IMG/VR virus record: IMGVR_UViG_3300044713_000119
Span: 1-64,000 of that record
DNA length: 64,000 nt
Direction: 5' to 3' (one strand)
Source of the DNA: a virus
Under the pieces are notes generated by a model that was given only the letters and a program-made list of their open reading frames with translations, searched no databases and was not told where the DNA came from. Made by a program: the position numbers and the translations under genes. Position 1 is the first letter of the stretch, and the number at the start of each line of letters is the position of its first letter. Below are positions 8,782-17,243 of this stretch, one piece after another.

Positions 8782-10053
8782 CTACGAACCATACACATAA
8801 CCAGCAGGCGAGGCACAGTCCGAAATCACGAGTTGGGCCACGGCATTTGAAATGTAAAAATTCAAGGGGTTTACGTGCGTACTGGCGAGTTGGGTAGTCG
8901 GTCTCCCCGTGTTGGGATCCATGTAACTGTAAACGCGTTGCCCGTTGATCATGAGCCAATACGGGTCTGCGAATTTCACGCGCCCGAACGAGTCAGGCTG
9001 CAACAGGAACCATGATGCCTGGTCCGCGTTGACGCCGCGCTTGATCGGGATTCCGTCCACGGTGATGCTGCCCTGGAAGAACAGGTCGAGACCTTTTGCC
9101 TCGCCCATGACCGGGTAGTACTGACGGTCGTAGCCGAGCTCTTTGTAGGAGTCGATCTGCGCATCGTGGGTATAGAAGAAAGAACCCTTCAGCGCTTTCT
9201 GGTTGAGACGGTTGTTCCGAATCGTCATGCCAAGCTGGAGAGCCGGCAGTGTGATTTGGGAGTTCCCGTTATCGAAGCCCGAAGCCTGAGTATAAGGATT
9301 CGAGCGCGGAATGCCGTGCAGGTTGGTGCCGGCTGCTGAGGAGGTGCTAACCATATAGCGCAAGCCGTTCACGCCAATGGGAGCGCCGTCAGTCAAGCCA
9401 CCGTAGCGAAGGATGTCATTCGCTGCGGCGCCCGGAACGTCAGCAGTGTTGTAGACGATGTTCTGCTGGCTGCCAATGAACTGGAAGCGGTTTTGAATGG
9501 TGATGGAACCACGCTTGATGTTGGTGGCAGGATTCACTACATCGACAGTCTGGCCTTGCTGCACCAAACGTGCGCCGAACGGAGTGACGTTCAGGGTGTA
9601 AGTCTTGGTCGCAGCCGAGACCGAGGAGACTGTTCCCAAGGTGCCCATGCCGTCAGTCTGGAGCAGAGCATCTGTCCACTGCTTTTCCATGTTCACAAGG
9701 CCATCAAGGGCGCGTGCGACTGCGTTCTCGATAGAGACCTTGTTATCCACGGCTCCGCCAACCAACGTTACTAACTCCGTCCAGTTAGTTGAAGAGGCAA
9801 TGCAAGACGGAGTTACCGCACCAGCCAGCCAGTCCGGAGAACTGCCGGCGGGAACCACATCACCGTCGAGGTTCATGTAGCGCGAATCACCAGGCAGAGC
9901 ATCTTCCATCACAATACGGAAGGCGCGTGGCGAAACTTGTTCGGCTCGCCCGTTGTTGAGTTGCGCATACAACTCATCGTCAGTGAGCCAGAGTTTGTCG
10001 ATCAAAGGGTCAACCCCTTCAATGTAGAGATTTGCAGTTGAGAAAATATCCAT
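8782..10053 (-). CDS. Major capsid protein (probable)
   Basis: A 423-residue protein with a good Shine-Dalgarno (GGAGG, eight bases before ATG). It follows portal and scaffold-like genes in order, is about the usual length of an HK97-fold capsid protein, and is the only gene in the block followed at once by a strong terminator, which fits high-level expression. The N-terminal 60 residues are helical and charged. The centre is rich in small residues with alternating strands (TKTYTLNVTP, GSITIQNRFQF), and a long segment at about residues 285-345 resembles the spine helix and P-domain region. No motif proves the fold; the call depends on gene order, length and composition. Confidence 0.7.
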   Translation of the reverse strand: MDIFSTANLYIEGVDPLIDKLWLTDDELYAQLNNGRAEQVSPRAFRIVMEDALPGDSRYMNLDGDVVPAGSSPDWLAGAVTPSCIASSTNWTELVTLVGGAVDNKVSIENAVARALDGLVNMEKQWTDALLQTDGMGTLGTVSSVSAATKTYTLNVTPFGARLVQQGQTVDVVNPATNIKRGSITIQNRFQFIGSQQNIVYNTADVPGAAANDILRYGGLTDGAPIGVNGLRYMVSTSSAAGTNLHGIPRSNPYTQASGFDNGNSQITLPALQLGMTIRNNRLNQKALKGSFFYTHDAQIDSYKELGYDRQYYPVMGEAKGLDLFFQGSITVDGIPIKRGVNADQASWFLLQPDSFGRVKFADPYWLMINGQRVYSYMDPNTGRPTTQLASTHVNPLNFYISNAVAQLVISDCASPAGYVYGS

Positions 10054-10103
10054 AAAGATGGCCTCCGTGAGAGGAAACGTCGATCAGACTTCTGGTTCGC
10101 TCC

Positions 10104-11657
10104 TCACGCAGTCCGAGCTTGCCGTAGCTTCACAACTTCAGTCATAAATTCCTGATTGAAGGTGGAAGTGATACGGCCGTCATGCTTCGCCAGTACGTTC
10201 TGGCGGGCCTGGGCTTGCAGTTGCTCTTCTGTGATGGCTTTGCCACCAGGAGCCGCTGCAGCCGAGACGCTCGAAGGATTCATCCGGTCACGGTTGATCT
10301 GCGTGTCAATGGTTTCATGCTTGGCTTTGTTGCGGTCAACCACGGCTCCGAACCCCGGAAGGACTTTCTCCGCGGCTATCGGAATACCGATTTCGAGGTA
10401 TTCGCGGTTGAGTGCGACGAGGTCTTTGCGAGCCTGTTCGGTTTGGCCACGATCAAAGTTGGCAAAATAGATGCTCTTCAGACGGTTGTACTCGCGGTTT
10501 CCAGCCAGCCATTTCGCGCACTCGCTGAAAATCTCCGAAGTAGCTTTCGTCTTGAGGGCATCATTTAGCCCCGTCATGTTTACGATTGCGCCGGCCATCG
10601 TGGATCCGACGGCAACGGTGTCATTAAGTACAGAACCTTCAAAAACCTTTTCGCCAGCTTCTTTCGTTTTCGCATCGCGTGCGCGCGAGTCTTTAAGTTC
10701 GCGGTCGGCAGCATCCAACCGTGCTTGAACCTCTGGGGAGACTGCAGCAGGCGCGCTGCCCGGCTTGCGGTAGCCGTTCTGGGCGAATTTCTGGATCTCT
10801 TGAGCCGCGTCGGCCAAGGCTTCGTAATAGCCTTTGTCTTCATCGCTTGTAGCCTGGGTAGCCAATTGGCGCAAAGTTTGTTCGCCTTGTGCGGTCCAGA
10901 ACTGCCCTGCCATGTCGATAAACCGCGTGACTGAGCCATCCGTTTGGAAGGCCTTGCCGTCCGCAGTCTTCAGCGGTTGACCGTCTTCACCAGTGATCGC
11001 ACTCAGTGGCAGTAGGCGATCCATGATGAAACTGTCGAACGTGGCCATATCCTTGATACCGAGGAAGCCGTCTTCGACGTCGTAGAAGTGAGCAGCGTTT
11101 TCCTGCATGTGTTTTGCGGCTGCGAGTGTTGGAGCAATCGCCTTGTACTGACTGGTTTCAGCCGCTAGGCGTGCGTTCGCAACCAGCGTGTCTTTGTCGA
11201 GTCCCTTCGCAGCCATTTGCGCAGCGAATGCAGGGTCTTCGTCAAAGGCTTTCGCAATCGTTTCGGCCGGCAGTGGGCCAATTTTGTCGAGCGGGTTCGG
11301 TGCAACTGCTTCCGGTTTTGCTGGCTCGCCAGGCTTTGGCTCTTCTACTTTTGCGGGCTCGCCCGGCTTGGGTTCTTCTGCCGCAACCGCTTCCGGCGGC
11401 TTCTCTTCCGGCTTCTTGCCAGCAAGAGCGGCTTCGAACTGGTTTTGAGGAACTTTCGCGAGCTCGTCGCGGAGTTTGTCAAGCTGACTCTTCGGCTCTG
11501 CGCTCGCCGGGGCTGCTGCCGCAGGCGCCGCAGGTGTTGATGGAGTTGCGGGAGTTGCTGGGGAAGATGGCGCGGAACTTGCACCGCTTCCTGGTGCTGA
11601 ACTTACCGATGGAGCAGACGTGCCTCCACTAGCCGGTGCTGCTGGTGTGTCTGGCAT
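10104..11657 (-). CDS. Scaffold-like protein, Ala/Pro/Glu-rich
   Basis: A 517-residue protein whose first 110 residues are nearly only Ala, Pro, Ser, Glu and Lys (PAAPAAAAPASAEPK, EEPKPGEPAKVEEPKPGEPA) and must be disordered. The remainder is helical and charged (LDAADRELKDSRARDAKTK), with a basic C-terminal end, a plan typical of scaffolding proteins that guide procapsid assembly and bind the coat protein through a basic C-terminal helix. It lies between portal and capsid genes, the standard scaffold position. Shine-Dalgarno AAGGAG is seven bases before ATG. The Pro-Lys-Pro-Gly-Glu-Pro-Ala stretch is a short tandem repeat and may vary in length between relatives. Confidence 0.65.
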   Translation of the reverse strand: MPDTPAAPASGGTSAPSVSSAPGSGASSAPSSPATPATPSTPAAPAAAAPASAEPKSQLDKLRDELAKVPQNQFEAALAGKKPEEKPPEAVAAEEPKPGEPAKVEEPKPGEPAKPEAVAPNPLDKIGPLPAETIAKAFDEDPAFAAQMAAKGLDKDTLVANARLAAETSQYKAIAPTLAAAKHMQENAAHFYDVEDGFLGIKDMATFDSFIMDRLLPLSAITGEDGQPLKTADGKAFQTDGSVTRFIDMAGQFWTAQGEQTLRQLATQATSDEDKGYYEALADAAQEIQKFAQNGYRKPGSAPAAVSPEVQARLDAADRELKDSRARDAKTKEAGEKVFEGSVLNDTVAVGSTMAGAIVNMTGLNDALKTKATSEIFSECAKWLAGNREYNRLKSIYFANFDRGQTEQARKDLVALNREYLEIGIPIAAEKVLPGFGAVVDRNKAKHETIDTQINRDRMNPSSVSAAAAPGGKAITEEQLQAQARQNVLAKHDGRITSTFNQEFMTEVVKLRQARTA

Positions 11658-11670
11658 GATAGTTCTCCTT

Positions 11671-11705
11671 AAAAAGTTCAGCAGAGCCCGTCATGCGCTC
11701 TGCTG
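11671..11705 (-). terminator. Terminator/attenuator between portal and scaffold genes
   Basis: CAGCAGAGC and GCTCTGCTG form a perfect nine-base-pair stem with a nine-base loop. On the minus strand the stem is followed three bases later by TTTTT, then by the Shine-Dalgarno of the scaffold gene. This is the form of an intrinsic terminator; since essential head genes follow, partial read-through (attenuation) or RNA processing is more likely than complete stop. Confidence 0.65.
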
Positions 11706-11711
11706 TGGTAT

Positions 11712-14162
11712 TTACTGTGCCGCTGGTTGCGCGGCTGGTGCCCCTGGAGGCGCACCTTGGCCCGGAGGTGGCATCCCACCAGGCGGCATTGCATTCTCTG
11801 CAGCAATCTCTTTCGTAAACTGCTTGGCCAGCGTGATGTAAAGAATCAAGTTCTGCCAGCCGTTCGGATTCTGCAATTTTTGCATGTAGTTCTTTTGCGC
11901 GTACCGGATGCAGGTTGGAATCGTCACACTCTCAAGGGTTGGCCCGTCGATGATTTTGTCAGGCTGAACGCTGGGGAATAGAATCGGCTGGCCGCTCGCT
12001 GGGTCTTGTCCGGGTGCCGGCTTTCCCTTCATCAACTGGACAATATCTTCGAGAACCTTTTCATGGGGCACAGCTTCCGGCAACTCCATGTCTGGAGGTC
12101 CGAGATAACCCATCACCAACCGGCGGTTTTCGAACGTGTCCAAAATCTCCATCACCAACGGGTTGGGTTCTTTGCCGCTCGCCATTCCCAGCAGTTCCTG
12201 CATCAGCGCACGTTGCTGGTCCCAATCGATCGGATAGTCCTGGTTCGCTTCTGGGCGGGCATCAGCTTCGCCGCGAAGGTCAGCCAACCGGATAGGCTCG
12301 TTCGCAAACTCCGGTGCGTCATCAGACTTCGTAACGTGGTACTCATCATCGGTTGCGTTGTCGGCAAATATTTGTACAGAGAGATTCGCGCGCGTGGTCC
12401 ACTCTTTCACCACAGCTTGAAAGTAGCCACCTTGGGCCGCCTGAGCGGTGTCTAGCGCCTGTTTCTGGCCTTTGGCGGTATCGACGCCTTTCTGCGCGCC
12501 GCCCCACATCTGGGGATTCACACCAACCAGCATTTGCACTAACTGAAGCAGTTCCTGCACCCACTGCGGAGCGCCGCTGTCCTGGTGGAAAGTTGGCTGG
12601 AACATGGCGTCTTCAAGCTTGAATCCGAGATCCTGATTGACTGGAAGCCCCATCAGCAGCCCGGGCGCGCAGTATTTCCCGTTCAAGCCTTCGCCTAAAA
12701 TCCGCTGGTTGTAGAAGATTGGCGGCGTCCCACAGCGGTCTTGGTACTGATTGATCGAGTTGATGCGGTCGTTAATCGAGTCCTGAAAGTCGAGTGCTGG
12801 TTCAACTGGCGCCGGCGGATACGCTCCTGCATCTTCTTCGGCACCACACCACGTCCAAACCTTTCGCATGATCGATTCTTCAATGTCGATCATATTATCG
12901 CCCTGGAAAACGCCTACACAGCCGTCTCCAATCACGTCCGCGAGCCGCTGTACGTCTTCCTTTTTCGCTTCGAGTGAGTAGATCGCATCCGGCTGGAACC
13001 AGACTCGGTGGTAGGTCAACTGGTCGGGTGCGCTGGTCAGCCCACGGCGGCTGCCTGGGGTGAGAGCACGGACTTGAGCAATGCGGCTAATGTCGGCGTC
13101 GCGTGCCGAAGTGTCGCTGTCGGAGCTTTGAATCAGATCCCAAGCGTCGGGATACATCCTCCGGAACGCGCCTTTGGTGATCAGGCAGGACAAGTCGCCA
13201 ATCGGGGTATTGTTGATCACTCCACCAGTCTGAGCACTGGCTTGGGGCATGACTTCGAAGTTCAGTACGTTCCAAGCGTTCCAGCGTACTTGGCCGTTTG
13301 GAACCTCACGCTGGCCGGTGACTACCGGCATTTTGATCGTCTTCGCCGGGTAAAAATTGGCTGAACCGAGCGGAGCGCCGCATCCGACGCACTTCACTCC
13401 ACCTTGAATCGATTGCACGTTTGCCGGGGTGCTCTGACCGCAGTTCGGACAGACGTAGCGGTTCGGAAGCACCGGTTGGCCTGCCCATCCCATAATCGGC
13501 TCGTAGTGGGTTCCAGTAAGGGCTTTATCCATCGACCAGTTGGATTGCACGAAGTACGAACCTGTCAGAAACAGGTAATCGAGACACAGTGCGAGAAAGC
13601 CTTTGTCTTGGTTGTCGCCGGCAATCTTCCGGTAGGCTCTCCCTCGGGCATGCGAGGCGCGGTTGTCGAGATCGCTTTCCGAGTCCCCTGGCCACCACTC
13701 AACCCGCGGAACGCCTGCGCCAAGATGGCTCGTCCAAACCCGCCGCAACCACTGGATGATGTTGGCTTTCTGCTGGTAAAGAACTGCTGCACTGTCTGAA
13801 GCTTGCTGGTTCCCGGTGCCAAAGTCTTGATCGTCGTCAAGCGCGTCGTAGTAGCAGCAGGAAAACGGATCCCAGGAAATGTACTGGTTGCCTTTGTTGT
13901 ACTCGATCGCGCGCAGAACCCTCATCAGTTTCATACGCCGCGCGAGCGCCCAGTCTTCGATCGATCGTGTCCAGATTTGCTTGAGGTTCGATTTGTAGGT
14001 CTGGAACTGGCGTGGATCTTTCTCACCGCGCCGCGCAAAGAATGCTGCAATACGCTCGTCTGGAGAGCCAAACGCAGGCGTCCGCGGTGAAGGCGGAACT
14101 TGAGTAGAGTTCGGCTGCATGGGCTCTTGCTGGCCCATCGGAGGCTGTAAAGCAGTTGCCAT
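11712..14162 (-). CDS. Portal protein (probable), with zinc ribbon insertion
   Basis: An 816-residue protein in the portal position before scaffold and capsid genes. Residues about 30-180 show the portal-like helical plan, with an interrupted Trp-rich stretch and an aspartate-rich segment (WWPGDSESDLDNRASHARGR). At about residues 240-275 a four-cysteine ribbon (CPNCGQST then CVGCGAP) is inserted, likely zinc-binding. The C-terminal 40 residues are Pro/Gly/Ala-rich. Portals form the dodecameric ring through which DNA enters and leaves the head. The length is toward the long end, as in P22-like portals with extended barrels. Its ATG stands nine bases after the stop of the 102-residue gene with no clear Shine-Dalgarno, suggesting coupling. 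Confidence 0.75.
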   Translation of the reverse strand: MATALQPPMGQQEPMQPNSTQVPPSPRTPAFGSPDERIAAFFARRGEKDPRQFQTYKSNLKQIWTRSIEDWALARRMKLMRVLRAIEYNKGNQYISWDPFSCCYYDALDDDQDFGTGNQQASDSAAVLYQQKANIIQWLRRVWTSHLGAGVPRVEWWPGDSESDLDNRASHARGRAYRKIAGDNQDKGFLALCLDYLFLTGSYFVQSNWSMDKALTGTHYEPIMGWAGQPVLPNRYVCPNCGQSTPANVQSIQGGVKCVGCGAPLGSANFYPAKTIKMPVVTGQREVPNGQVRWNAWNVLNFEVMPQASAQTGGVINNTPIGDLSCLITKGAFRRMYPDAWDLIQSSDSDTSARDADISRIAQVRALTPGSRRGLTSAPDQLTYHRVWFQPDAIYSLEAKKEDVQRLADVIGDGCVGVFQGDNMIDIEESIMRKVWTWCGAEEDAGAYPPAPVEPALDFQDSINDRINSINQYQDRCGTPPIFYNQRILGEGLNGKYCAPGLLMGLPVNQDLGFKLEDAMFQPTFHQDSGAPQWVQELLQLVQMLVGVNPQMWGGAQKGVDTAKGQKQALDTAQAAQGGYFQAVVKEWTTRANLSVQIFADNATDDEYHVTKSDDAPEFANEPIRLADLRGEADARPEANQDYPIDWDQQRALMQELLGMASGKEPNPLVMEILDTFENRRLVMGYLGPPDMELPEAVPHEKVLEDIVQLMKGKPAPGQDPASGQPILFPSVQPDKIIDGPTLESVTIPTCIRYAQKNYMQKLQNPNGWQNLILYITLAKQFTKEIAAENAMPPGGMPPPGQGAPPGAPAAQPAAQ

Positions 14163-14171
14163 TTGAGAGTC

Positions 14172-14480
14172 TTAGCGTTTACGACGAAGTGCAGAGGCGA
14201 GCGGGTTTTCCGGTTCAGTTTCGTCGCCGTCAGGCTCATTCATACCATCGCCGTCGGCGCCTTCGTGCGCAGCCATCAGCGAGCTGATATGCTTCATCGC
14301 ACCGTGGCGGCTGGTGGCAAGGTGTGGCATGGGTTGAGTCGGCATCGGCATGGCCATCTCGCCGCCGCCTTTCTTCCCGGCAGGCATGGGAGGTGGTTCA
14401 TGTTCTGCATGGATAGCGTAGCCATTCTGGGCGGGCTCGATCCGAATGCTGCGAAGCTTTCCCTTCTTCACTTCTCCCAT
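14172..14480 (-). CDS. Small Met/Pro/Gly-rich late protein
   Basis: A 102-residue protein. I place the start at 14480 because GGAGAG stands six to seven bases before this ATG and the longer open frame upstream is only the shadow of the neighbouring gene. The middle is low-complexity (PPPMPAGKKGGGEMAMPMP) and the end is acidic then basic (ENPLASALRRKR). A similar ending, PLASMARRRSK, occurs in the 64-residue protein at 22417-22611, and PLADMARR near the start of the 72-residue protein at 22871-23089, so this phage uses a shared short PLAxxARR motif in three small late proteins. Function unknown. Confidence 0.6.
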   Translation of the reverse strand: MGEVKKGKLRSIRIEPAQNGYAIHAEHEPPPMPAGKKGGGEMAMPMPTQPMPHLATSRHGAMKHISSLMAAHEGADGDGMNEPDGDETEPENPLASALRRKR

Positions 14481-14497
14481 AAATTTCTCTCCTTCTT

Positions 14498-14947
14498 TCA
14501 ACTGAGTGCCTGCTTGAGTTCTTCTGCGGCCGCATCGCGGGCCTTGAGTTCTTCGTCTGTTGGCTGTGTGCCAGGCCGCGAAGCCACGGGCTTGGGCATG
14601 GCGAGAATCGTGCGATTGAAATTGGTGACGTTCTCGCGCGTGACTTCTGCGGCAATCACACGAGGATTCCGGCTGCCAGTCTTTTTGGCTGCGCGCTGCC
14701 ATGGCGTAAGTGAACTATCGTCAATCTCCTCGACCTTGGGAGGTGCCGTGACCTGTGCTGGCGCATTCCTTACCCACTCTGGCCTTACTTCCATGTCGGG
14801 ATAAAGTGGTAGACCACTCGAGCGAAACGCAATCTGGTTGTGGAGTTGCTTGATCTCCAGTTCCATCGAAGCCATGCGCATCCTGGCGTCAGAAAGTGCC
14901 TGCTGCGCGTCCAGTAGGCGTGCGCGCGATACCCACGGCCAATTCAT
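14498..14947 (-). CDS. Hypothetical late protein with N-terminal coiled coil
   Basis: A 149-residue protein. Residues about 8-45 form a helix with heptad pattern (LDAQQALSDARMRMASMELE). The C-terminal part is charged and probably extended. Its ATG overlaps the stop of the exported 512-residue protein as TAATG, so translation is coupled. It sits just before the portal-associated small gene. Function unknown. Confidence 0.65.
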   Translation of the reverse strand: MNWPWVSRARLLDAQQALSDARMRMASMELEIKQLHNQIAFRSSGLPLYPDMEVRPEWVRNAPAQVTAPPKVEEIDDSSLTPWQRAAKKTGSRNPRVIAAEVTRENVTNFNRTILAMPKPVASRPGTQPTDEELKARDAAAEELKQALS

Positions 14948-16485
14948 TAGTTGACCCCGATCTTTCCACCTGCGCCGAGACCTGGACCCATGGTGGGACC
15001 TGGCTTTACTGTTACTCCGCCAATCAGCGGATGAGGGTAGGTGTACGGCGTGTAATTATTCGTGTAGATTCCGCAAGTACTCGGCTCCGTCGCACCTTGA
15101 CAGTAATCAATCGCCCCATTCAATGCTCCGCTAACCGAGTGCGCCGTGCCCTTGATGTAATTCGCCATTGTTCGTGTAGGCGTACAAGTATTCCCGCCTT
15201 GCGGCCCGTCCACGTTGACTGTCACCGAGTTGGTGCAACTGCCTCCGGTTGAGCAGCCCGCTTGCGACCCGTTATTCCAGAGCAGTAAGGGAATGCTGTT
15301 TATGGTCGAGCGCGTGCAACTACCTGCCGCGCATCCCGTGCCGATCTGTCCCGCACAGGGCCAGCCGGGGGCACTCGCGTCTCCCGCATTTCCATCGACG
15401 GCCTGACTGCCATCACAGGAAAGCATTGTCTGGTTGTTGCACTCGTATCCATAGCCACGGGTCTCGTCAACGTGGACGGTTTTATCGCCGTAGCCTTGAA
15501 TTGTGTTATTGAATATGACACCCGTTCCCGAGCCGAACCGCATCGGGTAATCACCGCCCGGACTCCCATCGGTATCATCGTAAGAGTTGTTATAGATTTC
15601 GTACTTGTGACCCTCGACTTCGCCGTTGTAGCAGAAACCTCCACCACCTCCACGTGTCCAGTGTCCGTAATGATACGTGGGGCCAGATACTGTGTTGTAG
15701 CGAAACACCATATGCTGACCGCCAGATTCCGCATCAGATACTGCTGCATTCTCAGCGGAGCCGGTATAAGTAAAGGTTGAGGTTTCTACATAAAGAGCAT
15801 TTTCCGTGCCCAAGCCGATAGCAGGCGTGCGCCAAGCATATTCACCTTCGTAGACAGTCGTGTTGCCCGGACTAGTCACGCATTCTGAATTAAGAAACTC
15901 GGCCTGTTCGAGAAAATTTCCGCCTTGCCATGTGACATTCCAGTGATCGAGGACGCCCCAGACTGGGCCATACTGGATCACGATATTCCCGCTAGAAGTG
16001 TAGTTGGCGGTGATGTGATCAACGCGAAAGAATCCCGCAAAGGAAGTCAGGTTGGGATTGCTGTTGTTGATATTGAGCAAGTCTCCGGTCGTGCTGCCAG
16101 TGAAAGTGAAGTTGGAAATTCTCCACGCTGCCGCCGTCGCTCCGGTATTCGACACGTTCACATCAAAAGCGTCGTTGGAAGTGTGAGTGATGGTCGTTGT
16201 TCCGCCGACCGACCCTAGGACTTCCACATTCTTGTTCGTCCACGACACTGGGCTACTCCATGAGCAGGAGCCGGACGGAACGTAGACCGCATCCCCGCCG
16301 AAAGCGTTGGGCGTGGTGACGCCGGTAGACCCTGTCCCCGATGCGGTGATGCAGGCTTGAACATCAGTTTGCCCGCAACTCGCAGCTAAGCGGCACGTCC
16401 CTGTCTCGCCATTGGTGCAACTGGTTACAGTACAGGCGGCGTGGGCCGAGACGCACAGTGCGAGTAGGATTAACCAGCGTTTCAT
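14947..16485 (-). CDS. Exported beta-helix protein (fibre or depolymerase type)
   Basis: A 512-residue protein starting at an ATG that overlaps the previous stop as ATGA; the open frame extends five codons upstream, but the coupled start puts the signal peptide at the N-terminus. MKRWLILLALCVSAHA is a Sec signal with predicted cleavage before ACTVTSC. The rest has many short strand-Asn-turn repeats (VDHITANYTSSGN, HWNVTWQGGN, FRYNTVSGPTYHYG, EIYNNSYDDTDG) that mark a right-handed parallel beta-helix, as in tailspikes and pectate-lyase-like enzymes. It contains an unusual number of cysteines (for example SCTRSTIN and CSTGGSCTNS), suitable for disulfides outside the cytoplasm. Virion spike or secreted polysaccharide-binding protein are both possible. 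Confidence 0.7.
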   Translation of the reverse strand: MKRWLILLALCVSAHAACTVTSCTNGETGTCRLAASCGQTDVQACITASGTGSTGVTTPNAFGGDAVYVPSGSCSWSSPVSWTNKNVEVLGSVGGTTTITHTSNDAFDVNVSNTGATAAAWRISNFTFTGSTTGDLLNINNSNPNLTSFAGFFRVDHITANYTSSGNIVIQYGPVWGVLDHWNVTWQGGNFLEQAEFLNSECVTSPGNTTVYEGEYAWRTPAIGLGTENALYVETSTFTYTGSAENAAVSDAESGGQHMVFRYNTVSGPTYHYGHWTRGGGGGFCYNGEVEGHKYEIYNNSYDDTDGSPGGDYPMRFGSGTGVIFNNTIQGYGDKTVHVDETRGYGYECNNQTMLSCDGSQAVDGNAGDASAPGWPCAGQIGTGCAAGSCTRSTINSIPLLLWNNGSQAGCSTGGSCTNSVTVNVDGPQGGNTCTPTRTMANYIKGTAHSVSGALNGAIDYCQGATEPSTCGIYTNNYTPYTYPHPLIGGVTVKPGPTMGPGLGAGGKIGVN

Positions 16486-17243
16486 TTGAACGTCCCGCAA
16501 AGAATCGCCGCTGCTGGCGTCGATGAACTGTAGGTAATCGGACAGTTCTGCGAACCGGAGGAAGATAAGACTTGGTACTCAGCCTCACTCTTGAAACTAC
16601 TCGACGACCCAACGATACCCCCAATGAGCGTAAAACTACTCCCCGCCGTAAAGGTGAAGTTGCCCGTGATGGAGCCTAACCCAAACGCTAAATCCGCTGA
16701 GCCCGTAGGATTGATCGTTGCCGTAACCGATGTTGACCCGGAGCCGACGGTCGCGTGCCCCGGTGTTCCGTCCACTGCTCCGGTTCCACCTGTGTAAGTG
16801 ATGCAGTCAATAATTGGTTGATTCTGCGTGGCCCCGGTGACGCTGAAGGTCGAGGTTGATGGCGAGTGAGTAATGGAGAACGAAGTAAATAACTGATAGT
16901 TGCCTGTTGTGTTCGTGTTGTCGAGATAATTGCTGCCGTCTGCGGTATAAGTGTTCGGCGTGCTTGCGTTGTCCGTGACGCTAAACGGTGTGTCCCCGCC
17001 ATCATTGAAATTACCTACTGCACACACGATATTTTCGCCCACACTAGGATTTACGCTCCAAGTGCAAGTCGGATTACTGAAGGTGTTTTGACCTACGCAT
17101 GTCTTTCCAGTGACGGTGATTCCTGACGCCGCTGTGCCGGGAAATACCGTGGTTTTAGGCAGGATTGTGGTCTTGGGTAGAACAGTCGCACCCTGTCCGA
17201 AGGCGAGAGAGCAGAGAAGCGGAATCCAAAGGAGGCGTCTCAT
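16482..17243 (-). CDS. Exported beta-rich protein, unknown function
   Basis: A 253-residue protein. The start at 17243 overlaps the stop of the giant fibre gene as TAATG, and places the signal sequence MRRLLWIPLLCSLAFGQ at the N-terminus; the seven extra codons upstream are not needed. The mature part is Ser/Thr/Gly-rich with paired cysteines (KTCVGQNTFSNPTCTW, CAVGNF, IDCITYTGG, QNCPITYSS). This resembles secreted adhesion-type beta-sandwich domains found in Acidobacteriota proteins. It is translationally coupled on both sides, so it is part of the exported fibre set from 22.4 to 14.9 kb. Confidence 0.65.
   Translation of the reverse strand: MRRLLWIPLLCSLAFGQGATVLPKTTILPKTTVFPGTAASGITVTGKTCVGQNTFSNPTCTWSVNPSVGENIVCAVGNFNDGGDTPFSVTDNASTPNTYTADGSNYLDNTNTTGNYQLFTSFSITHSPSTSTFSVTGATQNQPIIDCITYTGGTGAVDGTPGHATVGSGSTSVTATINPTGSADLAFGLGSITGNFTFTAGSSFTLIGGIVGSSSSFKSEAEYQVLSSSGSQNCPITYSSSTPAAAILCGTFK

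Noticed and set aside
7809-8816. A 335-codon minus-strand frame across the homing endonuclease
   Set aside because: It mirrors the plus-strand HNH gene, which has clear motifs and a Shine-Dalgarno; the mirror protein has no recognisable features.
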